A DNA stretch of 56,931 nt from an uncultured Bacteroidaceae bacterium (GTDB taxonomy: Bacteria > Bacteroidota > Bacteroidia > Bacteroidales > Bacteroidaceae): positions 1 to 56,931 of the forward strand of contig CAJGDX010000004.1 in assembly GCA_904502185.1 (NCBI GenBank). The letters are read 5' to 3'. This document shows positions 17,277 to 26,471 of the stretch, in pieces. The notes beneath the pieces were generated by a model. The model did not search any database and was not told the origin of the DNA. It was given only the letters and a program-made list of their open reading frames with translations. Position 1 is the first letter of the stretch, and each line of letters begins with the position of its first letter. The position numbers were made by a program, and so were the translations under genes.

Positions 17277-17648
17277 ATGTCTGTAAACAAGGTAATTTTG
17301 ATAGGAAATGTGGGCAAGGACCCTGAGGTGCGTCATCTTGACCGCAATATGGCGGTGGCTAACATTGCGCTTGCTACTACCGAACGTGGTTATACCCTGC
17401 AGAATGGTACACAGGTTCCCGAACGCACCGAGTGGCACAATGTGGTCTTGTGGGGCGGATTGGCTGATGTTGCCGAAAAGTATGTGCGCAAGGGCGACAA
17501 ACTTTATATTGAAGGCAAAATCAGAACCACTACCTACGAAGACCAGACAGGTATTCGCAGATACCGCACTGAGATTCTTGCCGAAAATATGGAGATGCTC
17601 TCCTATCGTTCGGCGAACAATAATCCTGTGCAGGGTGGTACAAAATAG
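17277..17648 (+). CDS. ssb: Single-stranded DNA-binding protein, short tail-less form
   Basis: A 123-residue SSB with the full OB fold: MSVNKVILIGNVGKDPEVR, the TEWHNVVLWGGLADVAEKY core and KGDKLYIEGKIRTTTYEDQ. It coats ssDNA during replication and repair. The C-terminus is only NNNPVQGGTK; the acidic DDDIPF-like tip that recruits partner proteins in standard SSBs is absent. This suggests a secondary SSB, with the tail-bearing copy elsewhere (inference). It is followed by gldE after 22 bp. Confidence 0.93.
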   Translation: MSVNKVILIGNVGKDPEVRHLDRNMAVANIALATTERGYTLQNGTQVPERTEWHNVVLWGGLADVAEKYVRKGDKLYIEGKIRTTTYEDQTGIRRYRTEILAENMEMLSYRSANNNPVQGGTK

Positions 17649-17670
17649 TTTTTAATCATTTTCTTTATAG

Positions 17671-19014
17671 ATGGATATATTCGCTGCTCTGCAGCCTCTT
17701 GCTTTTATCTCGGGTATTACGCTGACTGCACCCGGTGTCGATGCTGTGGTGGCATTGATGCTGGCAGGAATGTTATTGCTGGCATCAGCTTTCGTGTCGG
17801 GGTCGGAAATAGCTCTTTTCTCCCTCTCTGCTACCGACCTCGAAGAGATGGACGAGGAGAAGAACTCCTCGGATAAAAAGATTATGACTATGCTCACGCA
17901 ACCCGATAAATTGTTGGCGACAATATTGATTACCAATGATTTTGTGAATGTGGCGATAGTCATGCTTCTGAACTTCTTCTTCTTGCAGGTGCTTGACTTC
18001 TCGGCAGCTCCCGAATGGGTGGAGTTCCTGTTGCTGACGGTAGTGCTGTCGTTTCTGCTGTTGCTCTTTGGCGAGGTGATGCCCAAAATCTATTCCAAGA
18101 ACAATGTGCGCAGTTTTGCGCGCTTCGTTTCGCATGGACTCTATTTTCTTTATAATGTGCTGACTCCATTCTCGCGTCTGCTTGTGAAATGTACAGCTTT
18201 TACCGACCGTCTGGTTTCCAAAAAGAACTATTCGTTGTCGGTAGACGAACTTGAGCAGGCACTGGAACTTACCGATAAAAAGGAGATTGGCGAGCAGCAG
18301 AAGATGTTGCAGGGTATCATTCGTTTCGGCGACGAGACAGTAAAGGAGATTATGACCTCTCGCATGGATGTGGTGATGCTCGATATTCATGCCTCTTACG
18401 ACGAGGTGTTGCGTTGCGCCGCTGAAAATGCCTATTCGCGTATTCCCGTCTATTCGCGCAAGCAGGACGATATTCGCGGAGTATTGTATATAAAGGATTT
18501 GTTGCCCTATCTGAACCGTGGCGAATCCTTTAAGTGGCAGACACTTATACGTCAGCCCTATTTCGTTCCTCAGACAAAGAAAATTGATGACCTGCTGTGC
18601 GATTTTCAGGCGGTGCGTGTGCATATGGCTATCGTTGTCGACGAGTTTGGCGGTGTTTCGGGCATTGTTACTCTCGAGGATATTATCGAGGAGATTGTGG
18701 GCGAAATTAACGACGAATTTGACGAAACAGACCTCCCTTACGAGCGCATCGACGAACAAACGGTTGTCTTTGATGGCAAGGTGCTGCTCGCTGACTTCTA
18801 CAAGATTATGAATCTCGATGCAGATGACTTTGAAGAAGTTGCAGGTGAGGCAGATACGCTTGCCGGACTGCTGCTCGAAATCAAGGGGGAGTTCCCGCAA
18901 CTGCACGAGGTGTTGCAGTGCAATGGCATCAATTTCGAAGTAATGCAGCGTAGCATGAACCGTATTGCCAAGATTAAAGTGGTTTGTCCCACAGGTTGTG
19001 CCGAAAATGTCTAA
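17671..19014 (+). CDS. gldE: GldE-type CNNM/CBS membrane protein
   Basis: A 447-residue member of the CorC/CNNM (hemolysin-like) family. The N-terminal DUF21 part has four hydrophobic segments (GMLLLASAFVSGSEIALFSL and VVLSFLLLLFGEVMPKIYSK are diagnostic). Paired CBS domains follow near residues 215-345 (EIMTSRMDVVMLD, MAIVVDEFGGVSGIVTLEDI), then a CorC_HlyC domain. It probably senses nucleotides and moves divalent cations. GldE is the gliding-associated name in Bacteroidetes, but gliding is not implied. It lies between ssb and a phosphopantetheinyl transferase, a conserved Bacteroidetes order. Confidence 0.88.
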   Translation: MDIFAALQPLAFISGITLTAPGVDAVVALMLAGMLLLASAFVSGSEIALFSLSATDLEEMDEEKNSSDKKIMTMLTQPDKLLATILITNDFVNVAIVMLLNFFFLQVLDFSAAPEWVEFLLLTVVLSFLLLLFGEVMPKIYSKNNVRSFARFVSHGLYFLYNVLTPFSRLLVKCTAFTDRLVSKKNYSLSVDELEQALELTDKKEIGEQQKMLQGIIRFGDETVKEIMTSRMDVVMLDIHASYDEVLRCAAENAYSRIPVYSRKQDDIRGVLYIKDLLPYLNRGESFKWQTLIRQPYFVPQTKKIDDLLCDFQAVRVHMAIVVDEFGGVSGIVTLEDIIEEIVGEINDEFDETDLPYERIDEQTVVFDGKVLLADFYKIMNLDADDFEEVAGEADTLAGLLLEIKGEFPQLHEVLQCNGINFEVMQRSMNRIAKIKVVCPTGCAENV

Positions 19015-19025
19015 GTTATTATTCT

Positions 19026-19658
19026 ATGCGTTTGTGTCATCATTTTGTAAATGAGGAGCTTGAATACGCTGTATGTGAGTTTGGCAATGATTTTGCCGAA
19101 CTCTCTTTGCATTGTGCGGATGCCTCACTTGTGGAATATGCTCTGACGCATTTTAAGAGCGAGAGCCGTCGTTGCGAATGGCTTGCGTCGCGTCTGTTGG
19201 TAAAAGAGTTGCGTGGCGATTCGGCAAAGGTTATCTATGCTCCGGATGGTAAACCCCTGCTTGCCGATGCTTCTGAATATATAAGTATTTCACACACCGA
19301 TGGTTATGTTGCGGTGGCTTTTCGTAAACACAGAGATGTGGGTGTAGATATTGAGCGTCGTGGAGCAAAGGTCCTGAAGCTACGCAAACGCTTTATGAAT
19401 GTTGCCGAAGAGGATGCTCTCGACAAAGCCGATGAGCAGACATCGCTGCTGTTGCATTGGTCGGCAAAAGAGGCATTCTACAAAATAATTGGCAACCGCG
19501 GAGGCTCATTCTCCGATAGTTTCCTTATCTCGCCGTTCCGACTCTCAGATGCTGGATTATTTTATATATCGTATATGGTGCAAGGTGCTGAAATTAAAAG
19601 GAGTGAAGTCTCGTATATCGTTGCCTCTTCCTATGTGTTGACTATTTCTCTGGCTTAA
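19026..19658 (+). CDS. 4'-phosphopantetheinyl transferase superfamily protein
   Basis: A 210-residue Sfp-type enzyme that moves phosphopantetheine from CoA to a Ser on carrier proteins. Core motifs: ISHTDGYVAVAF, VGVDIERRG (Mg-binding Asp/Glu) and WSAKEAFYKIIGNRG (the W/FxxKEAxxK signature). It could modify acyl-carrier or peptide-carrier proteins; no partner is adjacent. The frame is open 14 codons upstream of this ATG, overlapping gldE, but the chosen start removes a poorly conserved Cys/Arg-rich stretch. The gap to gldE is 11 bp. Confidence 0.88.
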   Translation: MRLCHHFVNEELEYAVCEFGNDFAELSLHCADASLVEYALTHFKSESRRCEWLASRLLVKELRGDSAKVIYAPDGKPLLADASEYISISHTDGYVAVAFRKHRDVGVDIERRGAKVLKLRKRFMNVAEEDALDKADEQTSLLLHWSAKEAFYKIIGNRGGSFSDSFLISPFRLSDAGLFYISYMVQGAEIKRSEVSYIVASSYVLTISLA

Positions 19659-19769
19659 GATTCTATCCCGTATCTTCCCCAATATCCAATGCTGTATGGT
19701 CGCAGTATTGTTGAACTTAGTTTTTTATAAATAGTCGAACTTATTTATTATTAAAAAATATTTTTATCA

Positions 19770-19809
19770 GCAGTCATCGCAATGGCGCTGGTATCATTGC
19801 GATGACTGC
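19770..19809. terminator. 15-bp perfect hairpin between PPTase and yidD
   Basis: Perfect arms 19770-19784 and 19795-19809 with a 10-nt loop. It sits in the convergent gap and could serve either strand. No immediate T-run follows on the plus strand. Confidence 0.45.
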
Positions 19810-19913
19810 ATGGAATTCAGACGGGATATTTTTTCAATATCGTAGGCACAGGACTTGGTACTGTCGGCACCGAGGTCGATTCGCGCAGATATTATACCGA
19901 GGCAGGTGCTTAG
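19806..19913 (+). pseudogene. Possible remnant of a gene 3' end
   Basis: A 35-codon stretch with no start codon reads GYFFNIVGTGLGTVGTEVDS and RRYYTEAGA before TAG. It looks protein-like (Gly/Thr-rich strand followed by a Tyr motif), but a TGA lies directly upstream in frame at 19803. I do not recognise the family. It may be a decayed tail of a secreted protein, or chance. Confidence 0.2.
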
Positions 19914-19937
19914 ATATTATAATCAAAAAGGAACTGT

Positions 19938-20159
19938 TTATGGTACCGGGTCGTATCCCGAACCACCCCACGGGTGGCACCTCAGTATGCGGCGTATTGC
20001 GAGATAAAGCCCTTTGAATACCCCATGTTTGCGCAGGGCCTCTATTGCATACTGCGAGCAGGTGGGTGTGAAACGGCACGATGGGGGAGTGAAGCGCGAA
20101 ATGCACTGCTGATATATTTTTATTGGCAGTATCAGCAGCTCTGCTACGATGTTTTTCAT
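19938..20159 (-). CDS. yidD: Membrane protein insertion efficiency factor YidD
   Basis: A 73-residue amphipathic protein at the inner membrane that assists YidC-dependent insertion. Family hallmarks are clear: LILPIKIYQQCISRFTPPSC, RFTPTCSQYAIEALRKHG and RRILRCHPWGGSGYDPVP with the three conserved Cys. Its ATG overlaps the rnpA stop as ATGA, the standard rnpA-yidD arrangement, except that rpmH is not next to it here but about 24 kb away. Confidence 0.96.
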   Translation of the reverse strand: MKNIVAELLILPIKIYQQCISRFTPPSCRFTPTCSQYAIEALRKHGVFKGLYLAIRRILRCHPWGGSGYDPVP

Positions 20160-20557
20160 TTTTCGCTCTCCTTTTTTATAATTGCCTGAAGCAGCTTGTT
20201 CATGCGTGCTTGCAGGTGTGAATATGTATGGTGCTGTTTATCGAGGTAGAGAATGGCTATTGCCATGCGTACGCCTTTTTTGTTGAGCGACTCAATAAAG
20301 CCATGCTTGTTCAGACGATAGGCTTCGCGCAGACGGCGTTTCACCAGGTTGCGGTCGACAGCGTGACGGAAACGTTTCTTTGGTACTGAGAACAAAACCG
20401 ATGCAGTCGGTTCGCTCTCCTCAGGCTCCAATGTCAGATATACGGCACGCAAGGGGAAGGCCGCAACGGAGTCTCCCTCGCTGTATAGCCTTTCTATTGT
20501 CGTTTTTCGGCATAGACGTTCGGCTTTACTGAATCTGTACTCTCTCTTCTCTGTCAC
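20156..20557 (-). CDS. rnpA: Ribonuclease P protein component
   Basis: A 133-residue basic protein that helps RNase P RNA trim tRNA 5' leaders. The RNR motif region FSVPKKRFRHAVDRNLVKRR followed by LREAYR is unmistakable. The apparent start is GTG; no internal ATG could be the start without losing the conserved YRFSKAERLCRK beginning. It overlaps yidD and is separated from hemD by a hairpin terminator. It is therefore not in the canonical rpmH-rnpA operon. Confidence 0.94.
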   Translation of the reverse strand: MTEKREYRFSKAERLCRKTTIERLYSEGDSVAAFPLRAVYLTLEPEESEPTASVLFSVPKKRFRHAVDRNLVKRRLREAYRLNKHGFIESLNKKGVRMAIAILYLDKQHHTYSHLQARMNKLLQAIIKKESEK

Positions 20558-20593
20558 TGTGTTTCTGTTTATGATGATTCTCTTTAATAAGAA

Positions 20594-20629
20594 AGCTACC
20601 CTATTAATTGTGTGATAAACAGGGTAGCT
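20594..20629 (-). terminator. Terminator between hemD and rnpA
   Basis: 9-bp stem (arms 20594-20602 and 20621-20629) with an 18-nt loop, followed on the minus strand by TTTCTTATT. It lies 21 bp past the hemD stop. Confidence 0.6.
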
Positions 20630-20649
20630 CTTACTATGTTTTTTCGAAT

Positions 20650-21393
20650 TTATTTCTTTGCCTTGGAAAGGAACTGGTCAAGTGCTGCTGTCATTGACGC
20701 TGCCTCCACTGTGGGTGCCTCAAGATCGAGACGAAGCCCAGCGTTGCGTATTGCGTCTGCTGTAACCTTACCGAAGCAGGCAATGAGTTTTTCGCCCTGC
20801 TCGAAGTTGGGTACATTCTTCAGCAGCGACTCGATGCCGTAAGGGCTGAAGAATATCAACATATCGTAGGGAGCGATGAAATCAGGCTCAAAGTCGTTGC
20901 TCACTGTGCGATACATCTCAGCGTGTGAGTGCTCAATGCCGTTAGAGTCGAAGATGCTGCACAGCTCATCGTTGTGAACGTTTGATGTAGGAACGAAGAA
21001 ACGCTCGTTCTTGTGTTTTACGAACAAGGGAACGAGGTCCTGAATGTGACCGTTGCCATAGAATACCTTTCTTTTACGATACTGCACATATTTCTGTATA
21101 TAGAGTGAAATAGTCTCTGACAGACAGAAATATTTCATGTCATCCGGTATTGTAACACGAAGTTCCTTACAGAGTGTAAAGAAATAATCAATAGCATGAC
21201 GTGACAAAAATACAATGGCAGTGTGCCCGGGTATTGATACTTTCTGCTGACGGAATTCTTTTGCTGTCAAACCTTCGACCTTAATGAACGAGCGGAAGTC
21301 TATCTCTACTTTGTGCTTCTCCGCAATGTCGAAATAGGGTGACTTTTCTGTTGCCGGTCTTGGTTGTGATACCAAAATCTTATTTACTTTCAA
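20650..21393 (-). CDS. hemD: Uroporphyrinogen-III synthase
   Basis: A 247-residue HemD-fold protein that cyclises and inverts ring D of hydroxymethylbilane on the way to haem and sirohaem. The family is poorly conserved; supporting features are the start KILVSQPRPATEKSPYFDIA, the NERFFVPTSNVHND central strand and the C-terminal IACFGKVTADAIRNAGLRLD with EAPTVEAASMTAAL. The neighbours (DUF4271, then rnpA and yidD) match the common Bacteroidales order. It starts 4 bp after the DUF4271 stop. Confidence 0.87.
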   Translation of the reverse strand: MKVNKILVSQPRPATEKSPYFDIAEKHKVEIDFRSFIKVEGLTAKEFRQQKVSIPGHTAIVFLSRHAIDYFFTLCKELRVTIPDDMKYFCLSETISLYIQKYVQYRKRKVFYGNGHIQDLVPLFVKHKNERFFVPTSNVHNDELCSIFDSNGIEHSHAEMYRTVSNDFEPDFIAPYDMLIFFSPYGIESLLKNVPNFEQGEKLIACFGKVTADAIRNAGLRLDLEAPTVEAASMTAALDQFLSKAKK

Positions 21394-21397
21394 TGTC

Positions 21398-22093
21398 CTA
21401 AAAATTTATCGTTAAAAATATGTTTAATTCTTTAACGGCTTTAATTAGTGCTGCCGTAGGTAAAATTTCAAGCGTGCAAAGGTACAAAATAATATCTATA
21501 AAACCGGCTTTTTGATTAAAAATGATTTTTTTACACCTGCTTATTAACATTAATAAACAAATTATAGCTGTTACTGCAAGGTATATGTCGCAGATTGCTT
21601 GTGGCACCCGTGGTACTATCAACAGGGTGGTAGCAAGGGGGAGAAGCATGAACCCCATTAATTGCAATGTAAAGAAATATGAATCTGTCCAGTCGCGTTG
21701 TTGCTGAGGTGTAAACAGTGTCAGGTTTACAATGTCGTATATCAGTCGCTTGATTAATATTGTTGCTGCGAAAAATGTAAGATATATCCCGACGAAAATA
21801 TGTGGCTTTCTGGGGTACAGTTCTCCGCATGCGTATCCTGCATATGCGAATGTTATAATCGACAACAGCAGCACGGTGTGCGAATATAGAATGAAGTTGC
21901 AGAAACGGTTTATATGTGTCTGGCTGTTGTAAGGCTTTGAGTTTCTGCTGTAGTAGAACAGACTTTTTATGCGTTGCAGTATACTGTTGCCGTTGAGAAC
22001 GAATACGTATGCTATTCCCAGAATATTTATAATGAACAGCAGTAACAGCAGATTGTCGTTTCCGAAAAAGTAGGGAATAGGGTCTCCTATCAT
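21398..22093 (-). CDS. DUF4271 integral membrane protein
   Basis: A 231-residue protein with about six hydrophobic segments (such as DNLLLLLFIINILGIAYVFV and ILYSHTVLLLSIITFAYAGY) and a conserved LIKRLIYDIVNLTLF block. It matches what I know of DUF4271, a Bacteroidetes family of unknown function usually beside hemD. The chosen ATG overlaps the preceding LOG-family stop as ATGA; the frame extends far upstream only as a shadow of that gene. A link to haem metabolism is suggested by context alone. Confidence 0.8.
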   Translation of the reverse strand: MIGDPIPYFFGNDNLLLLLFIINILGIAYVFVLNGNSILQRIKSLFYYSRNSKPYNSQTHINRFCNFILYSHTVLLLSIITFAYAGYACGELYPRKPHIFVGIYLTFFAATILIKRLIYDIVNLTLFTPQQQRDWTDSYFFTLQLMGFMLLPLATTLLIVPRVPQAICDIYLAVTAIICLLMLISRCKKIIFNQKAGFIDIILYLCTLEILPTAALIKAVKELNIFLTINF

Positions 22094-22671
22094 AGTGCTG
22101 CGTATTTTCTTATTGAGGCATCCCAGACCGGGGTGTTGTCTATAATGTCGAGCGCCTCTTCGGGGGTAGAGGCAACGCTCCATATTTTGCTGTGAATTTC
22201 GCCCATGAAGTTTGTTTCTACTGCGCGTTCCAGCTGCTCGATGAGTGGAGTATAGTAGCCACCGGTGTTCAATATTATAATAGGGTTCAGGTAAAGCCCC
22301 AATTGCTTCCAGGTGATAATCTCCATCAGCTCTTCCATGGTGCCGCATCCGCCGGGGAGCGCAATGACTGCATCGGCAAGGTCGGCCATCATCTTTTTGC
22401 GTTCGTGCATGTCTGCTGTGATGCGCAATTCGCTAAGTCCCGTATGCTGCCATCCGCAATCTACCATGAAACGCGGTATTACTCCTATTGCTTTTCCGCC
22501 ATTCTCTAGTGCGCCATCCTCCACTGCACACATCAATCCTTGACAGCCGCCACCGGTGACGAGTGTCATTCCTTTTTGGGCTATAAGCGAACCGAGTCGG
22601 GTGGCAGCCTCAAAATAGAGGCTGTCCACCCGACTGCTCGATGCGCAATATACACAGATTGTCTTTGCCAT
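22090..22671 (-). CDS. LOG family nucleotide 5'-monophosphate phosphoribohydrolase
   Basis: A Rossmann-fold protein of 193 residues (TIGR00730). The diagnostic PGGCGTMEELMEIITWKQLG contains the PGGxGTxxE motif of LOG enzymes that release the base from cytokinin or AMP-type nucleotides; TLVTGGGCQGLMCAVEDGAL is the first phosphate-binding loop. The true substrate in gut bacteria is unsettled. I start at MAKTICVYCASSS; an ATG five codons earlier is possible. It follows ahcY by 19 bp and overlaps DUF4271. Confidence 0.87.
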   Translation of the reverse strand: MAKTICVYCASSSRVDSLYFEAATRLGSLIAQKGMTLVTGGGCQGLMCAVEDGALENGGKAIGVIPRFMVDCGWQHTGLSELRITADMHERKKMMADLADAVIALPGGCGTMEELMEIITWKQLGLYLNPIIILNTGGYYTPLIEQLERAVETNFMGEIHSKIWSVASTPEEALDIIDNTPVWDASIRKYAAL

Positions 22672-22690
22672 TAATGGTGCGTACAATCTG

Positions 22691-24112
<1,422 letters not shown>

Positions 24113-24154
24113 ATTTGTTTTATTGAAGTTTTGTCACCTGTTGAATATAGCATG

Positions 24155-24162
24155 CAAAATTA
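24155..24162 (-). promoter_or_regulatory. Minus-7 box of ahcY
   Basis: TAATTTTG on the minus strand, 42 bp before the start. The rest of the roughly 280-bp gap holds a hairpin and no gene. Confidence 0.45.
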
Positions 24163-24312
24163 CGAAAAAAATAGCATACTATGAAGAAATGAAGTGTGAA
24201 TTAAATCAGCGGCTTAAGAACAGTATAAAGTATACAATCTAATTCCTTTAATTGTATTCTTTTAGCCATCCTATATACAATGAATGTGACCCCAAAGTCC
24301 TATCTTTAGACA

Positions 24313-24350
24313 AAACATCCTCGTTGGAATGTATACTAACGAGGATGTTT
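24313..24350 (-). terminator. Terminator of the TIR gene
   Basis: 13-bp perfect stem (24313-24325 with 24338-24350) and 12-nt loop, 43 bp past the TIR stop. On the minus strand the stem ends in Ts (GATGTTTTGTC). Confidence 0.55.
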
Positions 24351-24393
24351 GCTTTGTGTTTGTTGCTTTTGAGTAAGCCTCATTCATAAACAA

Positions 24394-25401
24394 TCAAATA
24401 TATTTGAAGAAGAGATATGCGCCCAAAATAAAAATAGCTAATCCAATTACAACACTCCAAAATATTGAGCATGTGTAACTATAGGAATAAATACCTGCTG
24501 AAACTACTACGCCTAGTAGACTGACTCCAATCCAAGCTACCATTTCTTTCGTGGTCTTCGAACAAGCTTTTCCCATAAATAAGAAAAATAAAACCCAACT
24601 TGGAACCAAGAATATCTCTAAGCCATTCCAGAATGATTTGGTTTCTATGCCATATGCAATGCCACACACTAACATTATAAAAGGAGATATAATCGCAATT
24701 GCGCTGCAAAATGTATTAAAACTATCATTTTTCTTTTCTTTTTTTGCGCGGTTTAGCGTTTTTTTTCGGTTATCGCTTAATGGTTTATTGTTAGAGAACT
24801 GTGGTTCTGTATGTTCGGTTTTATAACTTTGATCATTCGAAGAGCCTTTAAGTGCCTCAATAACTTTTCTACGATATTCTTCTTCTTTTTCTTTCAGTTT
24901 TTGCTGGTATTCACTCTCTAATTTGTCGCGAAAACTTTTCTCAGCATTCTCCTTTTCCTGGCGTATCATTTCGTCAGAACGATACTCTCGCCCTAAGAGT
25001 TGGCACAAATCTTCCATTAGAATGGTGTCTATCGGGTGCTCTTCTAAGGTGCGTATGTTTATATCTGCAAAAGTAAATCGTAACGATGATGGGAGTTTTG
25101 AATTGTCAATAACATATGGTAAAAGTGTACCAGAGGGCTTTTCGTTGAAGGCAAAAGTTATTTCCTTGTTGGTAAACTTTGATGTGTAACTATTTTTGCT
25201 GGCAAGAAATAGAACAATTTGACTTTCCAGTATGGCTGATGCCAATATTTCAGGAAACTCCTTGCCGCCACCAATACCCTTTCTGTCTATAAAGAATGAA
25301 ATCCCCTGTTTTTGTAGTGCTAAACATATTTTGTCGGCAATTTCCTTGTCTATTCTACTATAACTTATAAAAATATCATACTTATAATCAGAATTTCCCA
25401 T
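24394..25401 (-). CDS. Membrane-anchored TIR domain protein
   Basis: A 335-residue protein. A TIR domain fills residues 6-135: YDIFISYSRIDKEIADKI, the BB-loop-like FFIDRKGIGGG, and SKFTNKEITFAF, where E80 sits where TIR NADases keep their catalytic Glu. A charged coiled coil (about 140-185) and a Lys-rich linker follow, then four hydrophobic segments (about 229-252, 258-280, 287-309, 312-335). Many bacterial TIRs are NAD-consuming immune effectors; a role here is inference. No Thoeris partner (ThsA, SLOG) is adjacent. The gene is AT-rich with its own minus-7 box, and directly upstream lies the displaced comM tail. Confidence 0.88.
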   Translation of the reverse strand: MGNSDYKYDIFISYSRIDKEIADKICLALQKQGISFFIDRKGIGGGKEFPEILASAILESQIVLFLASKNSYTSKFTNKEITFAFNEKPSGTLLPYVIDNSKLPSSLRFTFADINIRTLEEHPIDTILMEDLCQLLGREYRSDEMIRQEKENAEKSFRDKLESEYQQKLKEKEEEYRRKVIEALKGSSNDQSYKTEHTEPQFSNNKPLSDNRKKTLNRAKKEKKNDSFNTFCSAIAIISPFIMLVCGIAYGIETKSFWNGLEIFLVPSWVLFFLFMGKACSKTTKEMVAWIGVSLLGVVVSAGIYSYSYTCSIFWSVVIGLAIFILGAYLFFKYI

Positions 25402-25424
25402 ATAAAGAATATTTGTTATTTATG

Positions 25425-25432
25425 CAAATATA
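25425..25432 (-). promoter_or_regulatory. Minus-7 box of the TIR gene
   Basis: TATATTTG on the minus strand, 24 bp before the ATG, with a TTTT-containing tract about 20 bp further up. It lies between the TIR gene and the comM-tail copy, so the TIR gene does not depend on transcription through the neighbouring cassette. Confidence 0.5.
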
Positions 25433-25499
25433 TGTGTTTTATAATCATTTAAAAACCGGAACTAAATAATTTTTTTAGGCGTAGCGAAAAAAAGTGTCT

Positions 25500-25617
25500 T
25501 TATGTACCCCAATTTTCGCGGTCGAGATTGCGGTAGCCTATTGCCTCGGCAATGTGGTGGCTCTGGATATTCTCGCTTGCCTCAAGGTCGGCAATGGTGC
25601 GGGCAACCTTCACAATG
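25500..25617 (-). pseudogene. Displaced duplicate of the comM 3' end
   Basis: The 39 codons from IVKVARTIADLEASENIQSH to LDRENWGT and TAA duplicate the end of comM. Bases 25515-25617 are identical to 27320-27422; the last codons differ (ENWGT here, EGWGA in comM) but keep frame and stop. Upstream the frame meets a TAA and has no ATG, so it is not a gene. It is probably the original comM tail, cut off when the neighbouring cassette inserted. Confidence 0.9.
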
Positions 25618-25664
25618 ATATTTTGATTAATGTTTACCTTTTTTTATGTTATGCTGAGGATAAA

Positions 25665-26465
25665 TTAATCATTCACTACCTTACCATTGATTTCTTTCAT
25701 CATTTTTGAAACATATCCTTTATGAGCATACAACTGTTTAAAACGATGTACGTTGTTGGGTACTATCTGTACCACACCATTCTCCGCTTCATGTATGACA
25801 AGGTCGAGCTTGCCTATTATGAGCTTTGCCTGCTCTTTGGTTATGCCATATTTTTCGACTAATGCGTTATGTGCAATGTCATAGCTGACTTTTCGTATGT
25901 CGTCGGGGTGAATATCTGCGAGGTCTGTTATTTTACGATTTTTCGATATTTCCTCGATTAGCTTTTCTTTGTTTGGTAATTTGGGGCTGATTCCCGGCCA
26001 GGAAATTGACGAAAAATCAACATGTCCATTCTCAGAGGGCAAGGGCACATTCTTGCTGCCCATTTTTTTCAGGTCGGCTTTAATTTTATCCAAAGAATTC
26101 TTGTTTATATTCATATTGTCAAGCCCATTCATTATTTTTTTTGTTACGGGCTGTTCGCAAATTTCACTCAAGGTCCTTTTTTCGGCATTTATTCCCCCGT
26201 TGCCGTATGGCACTATTTTCCCCAAAGACAATTTATTCTTTTTGACAGAATGTGTTATTTGTTTTTGGAAAGATGTTCTGAATGCAGATTTTGCTCTTCT
26301 CTCAACAATGTTTTCTCCTATCTTGAAGGACTGACGACCTACGATGTTTACTATTTTTTTACCTGTATTGTAGATCGCTCCTTTTGCGCCGTTTCTTCCA
26401 ATATTGGTTGTTCCAACCTTTAGCAGAATCAAGAGGATTATACCTGTTATTATATTGCCTTTCAT
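25665..26465 (-). CDS. Membrane-anchored protein with HNH/EndoVII-like C-terminus
   Basis: A 266-residue AT-rich gene product of unknown family. An N-terminal hydrophobic segment (residues 4-18) is followed by a very basic region and a Lys/Asn-rich middle. The end, LVIHEAENGVVQIVPNNVHR then FKQLYAHKGYVSK, resembles the LHH group of HNH/EndoVII nucleases found in polymorphic toxins (MQLVPxxxHxxxxHxGG). Candidate catalytic residues are H225, E226, N237/N238, H240 and H248. It lies 6 bp after a membrane lipoprotein gene and between the two comM tails. A toxin or DNA-defence role is inference; no immunity gene is recognisable. Confidence 0.6.
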   Translation of the reverse strand: MKGNIITGIILLILLKVGTTNIGRNGAKGAIYNTGKKIVNIVGRQSFKIGENIVERRAKSAFRTSFQKQITHSVKKNKLSLGKIVPYGNGGINAEKRTLSEICEQPVTKKIMNGLDNMNINKNSLDKIKADLKKMGSKNVPLPSENGHVDFSSISWPGISPKLPNKEKLIEEISKNRKITDLADIHPDDIRKVSYDIAHNALVEKYGITKEQAKLIIGKLDLVIHEAENGVVQIVPNNVHRFKQLYAHKGYVSKMMKEINGKVVND

Positions 26466-26471
26466 ATTCGC

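Noticed and set aside
17785..18906. A 373-codon open frame on the minus strand
   Set aside because: Antisense shadow of gldE; no domain or start context.
24394..25401. Thoeris defence system
   Set aside because: Only the TIR gene is present. No ThsA-like SIR2/SLOG gene is adjacent, and the membrane anchor differs from ThsB.
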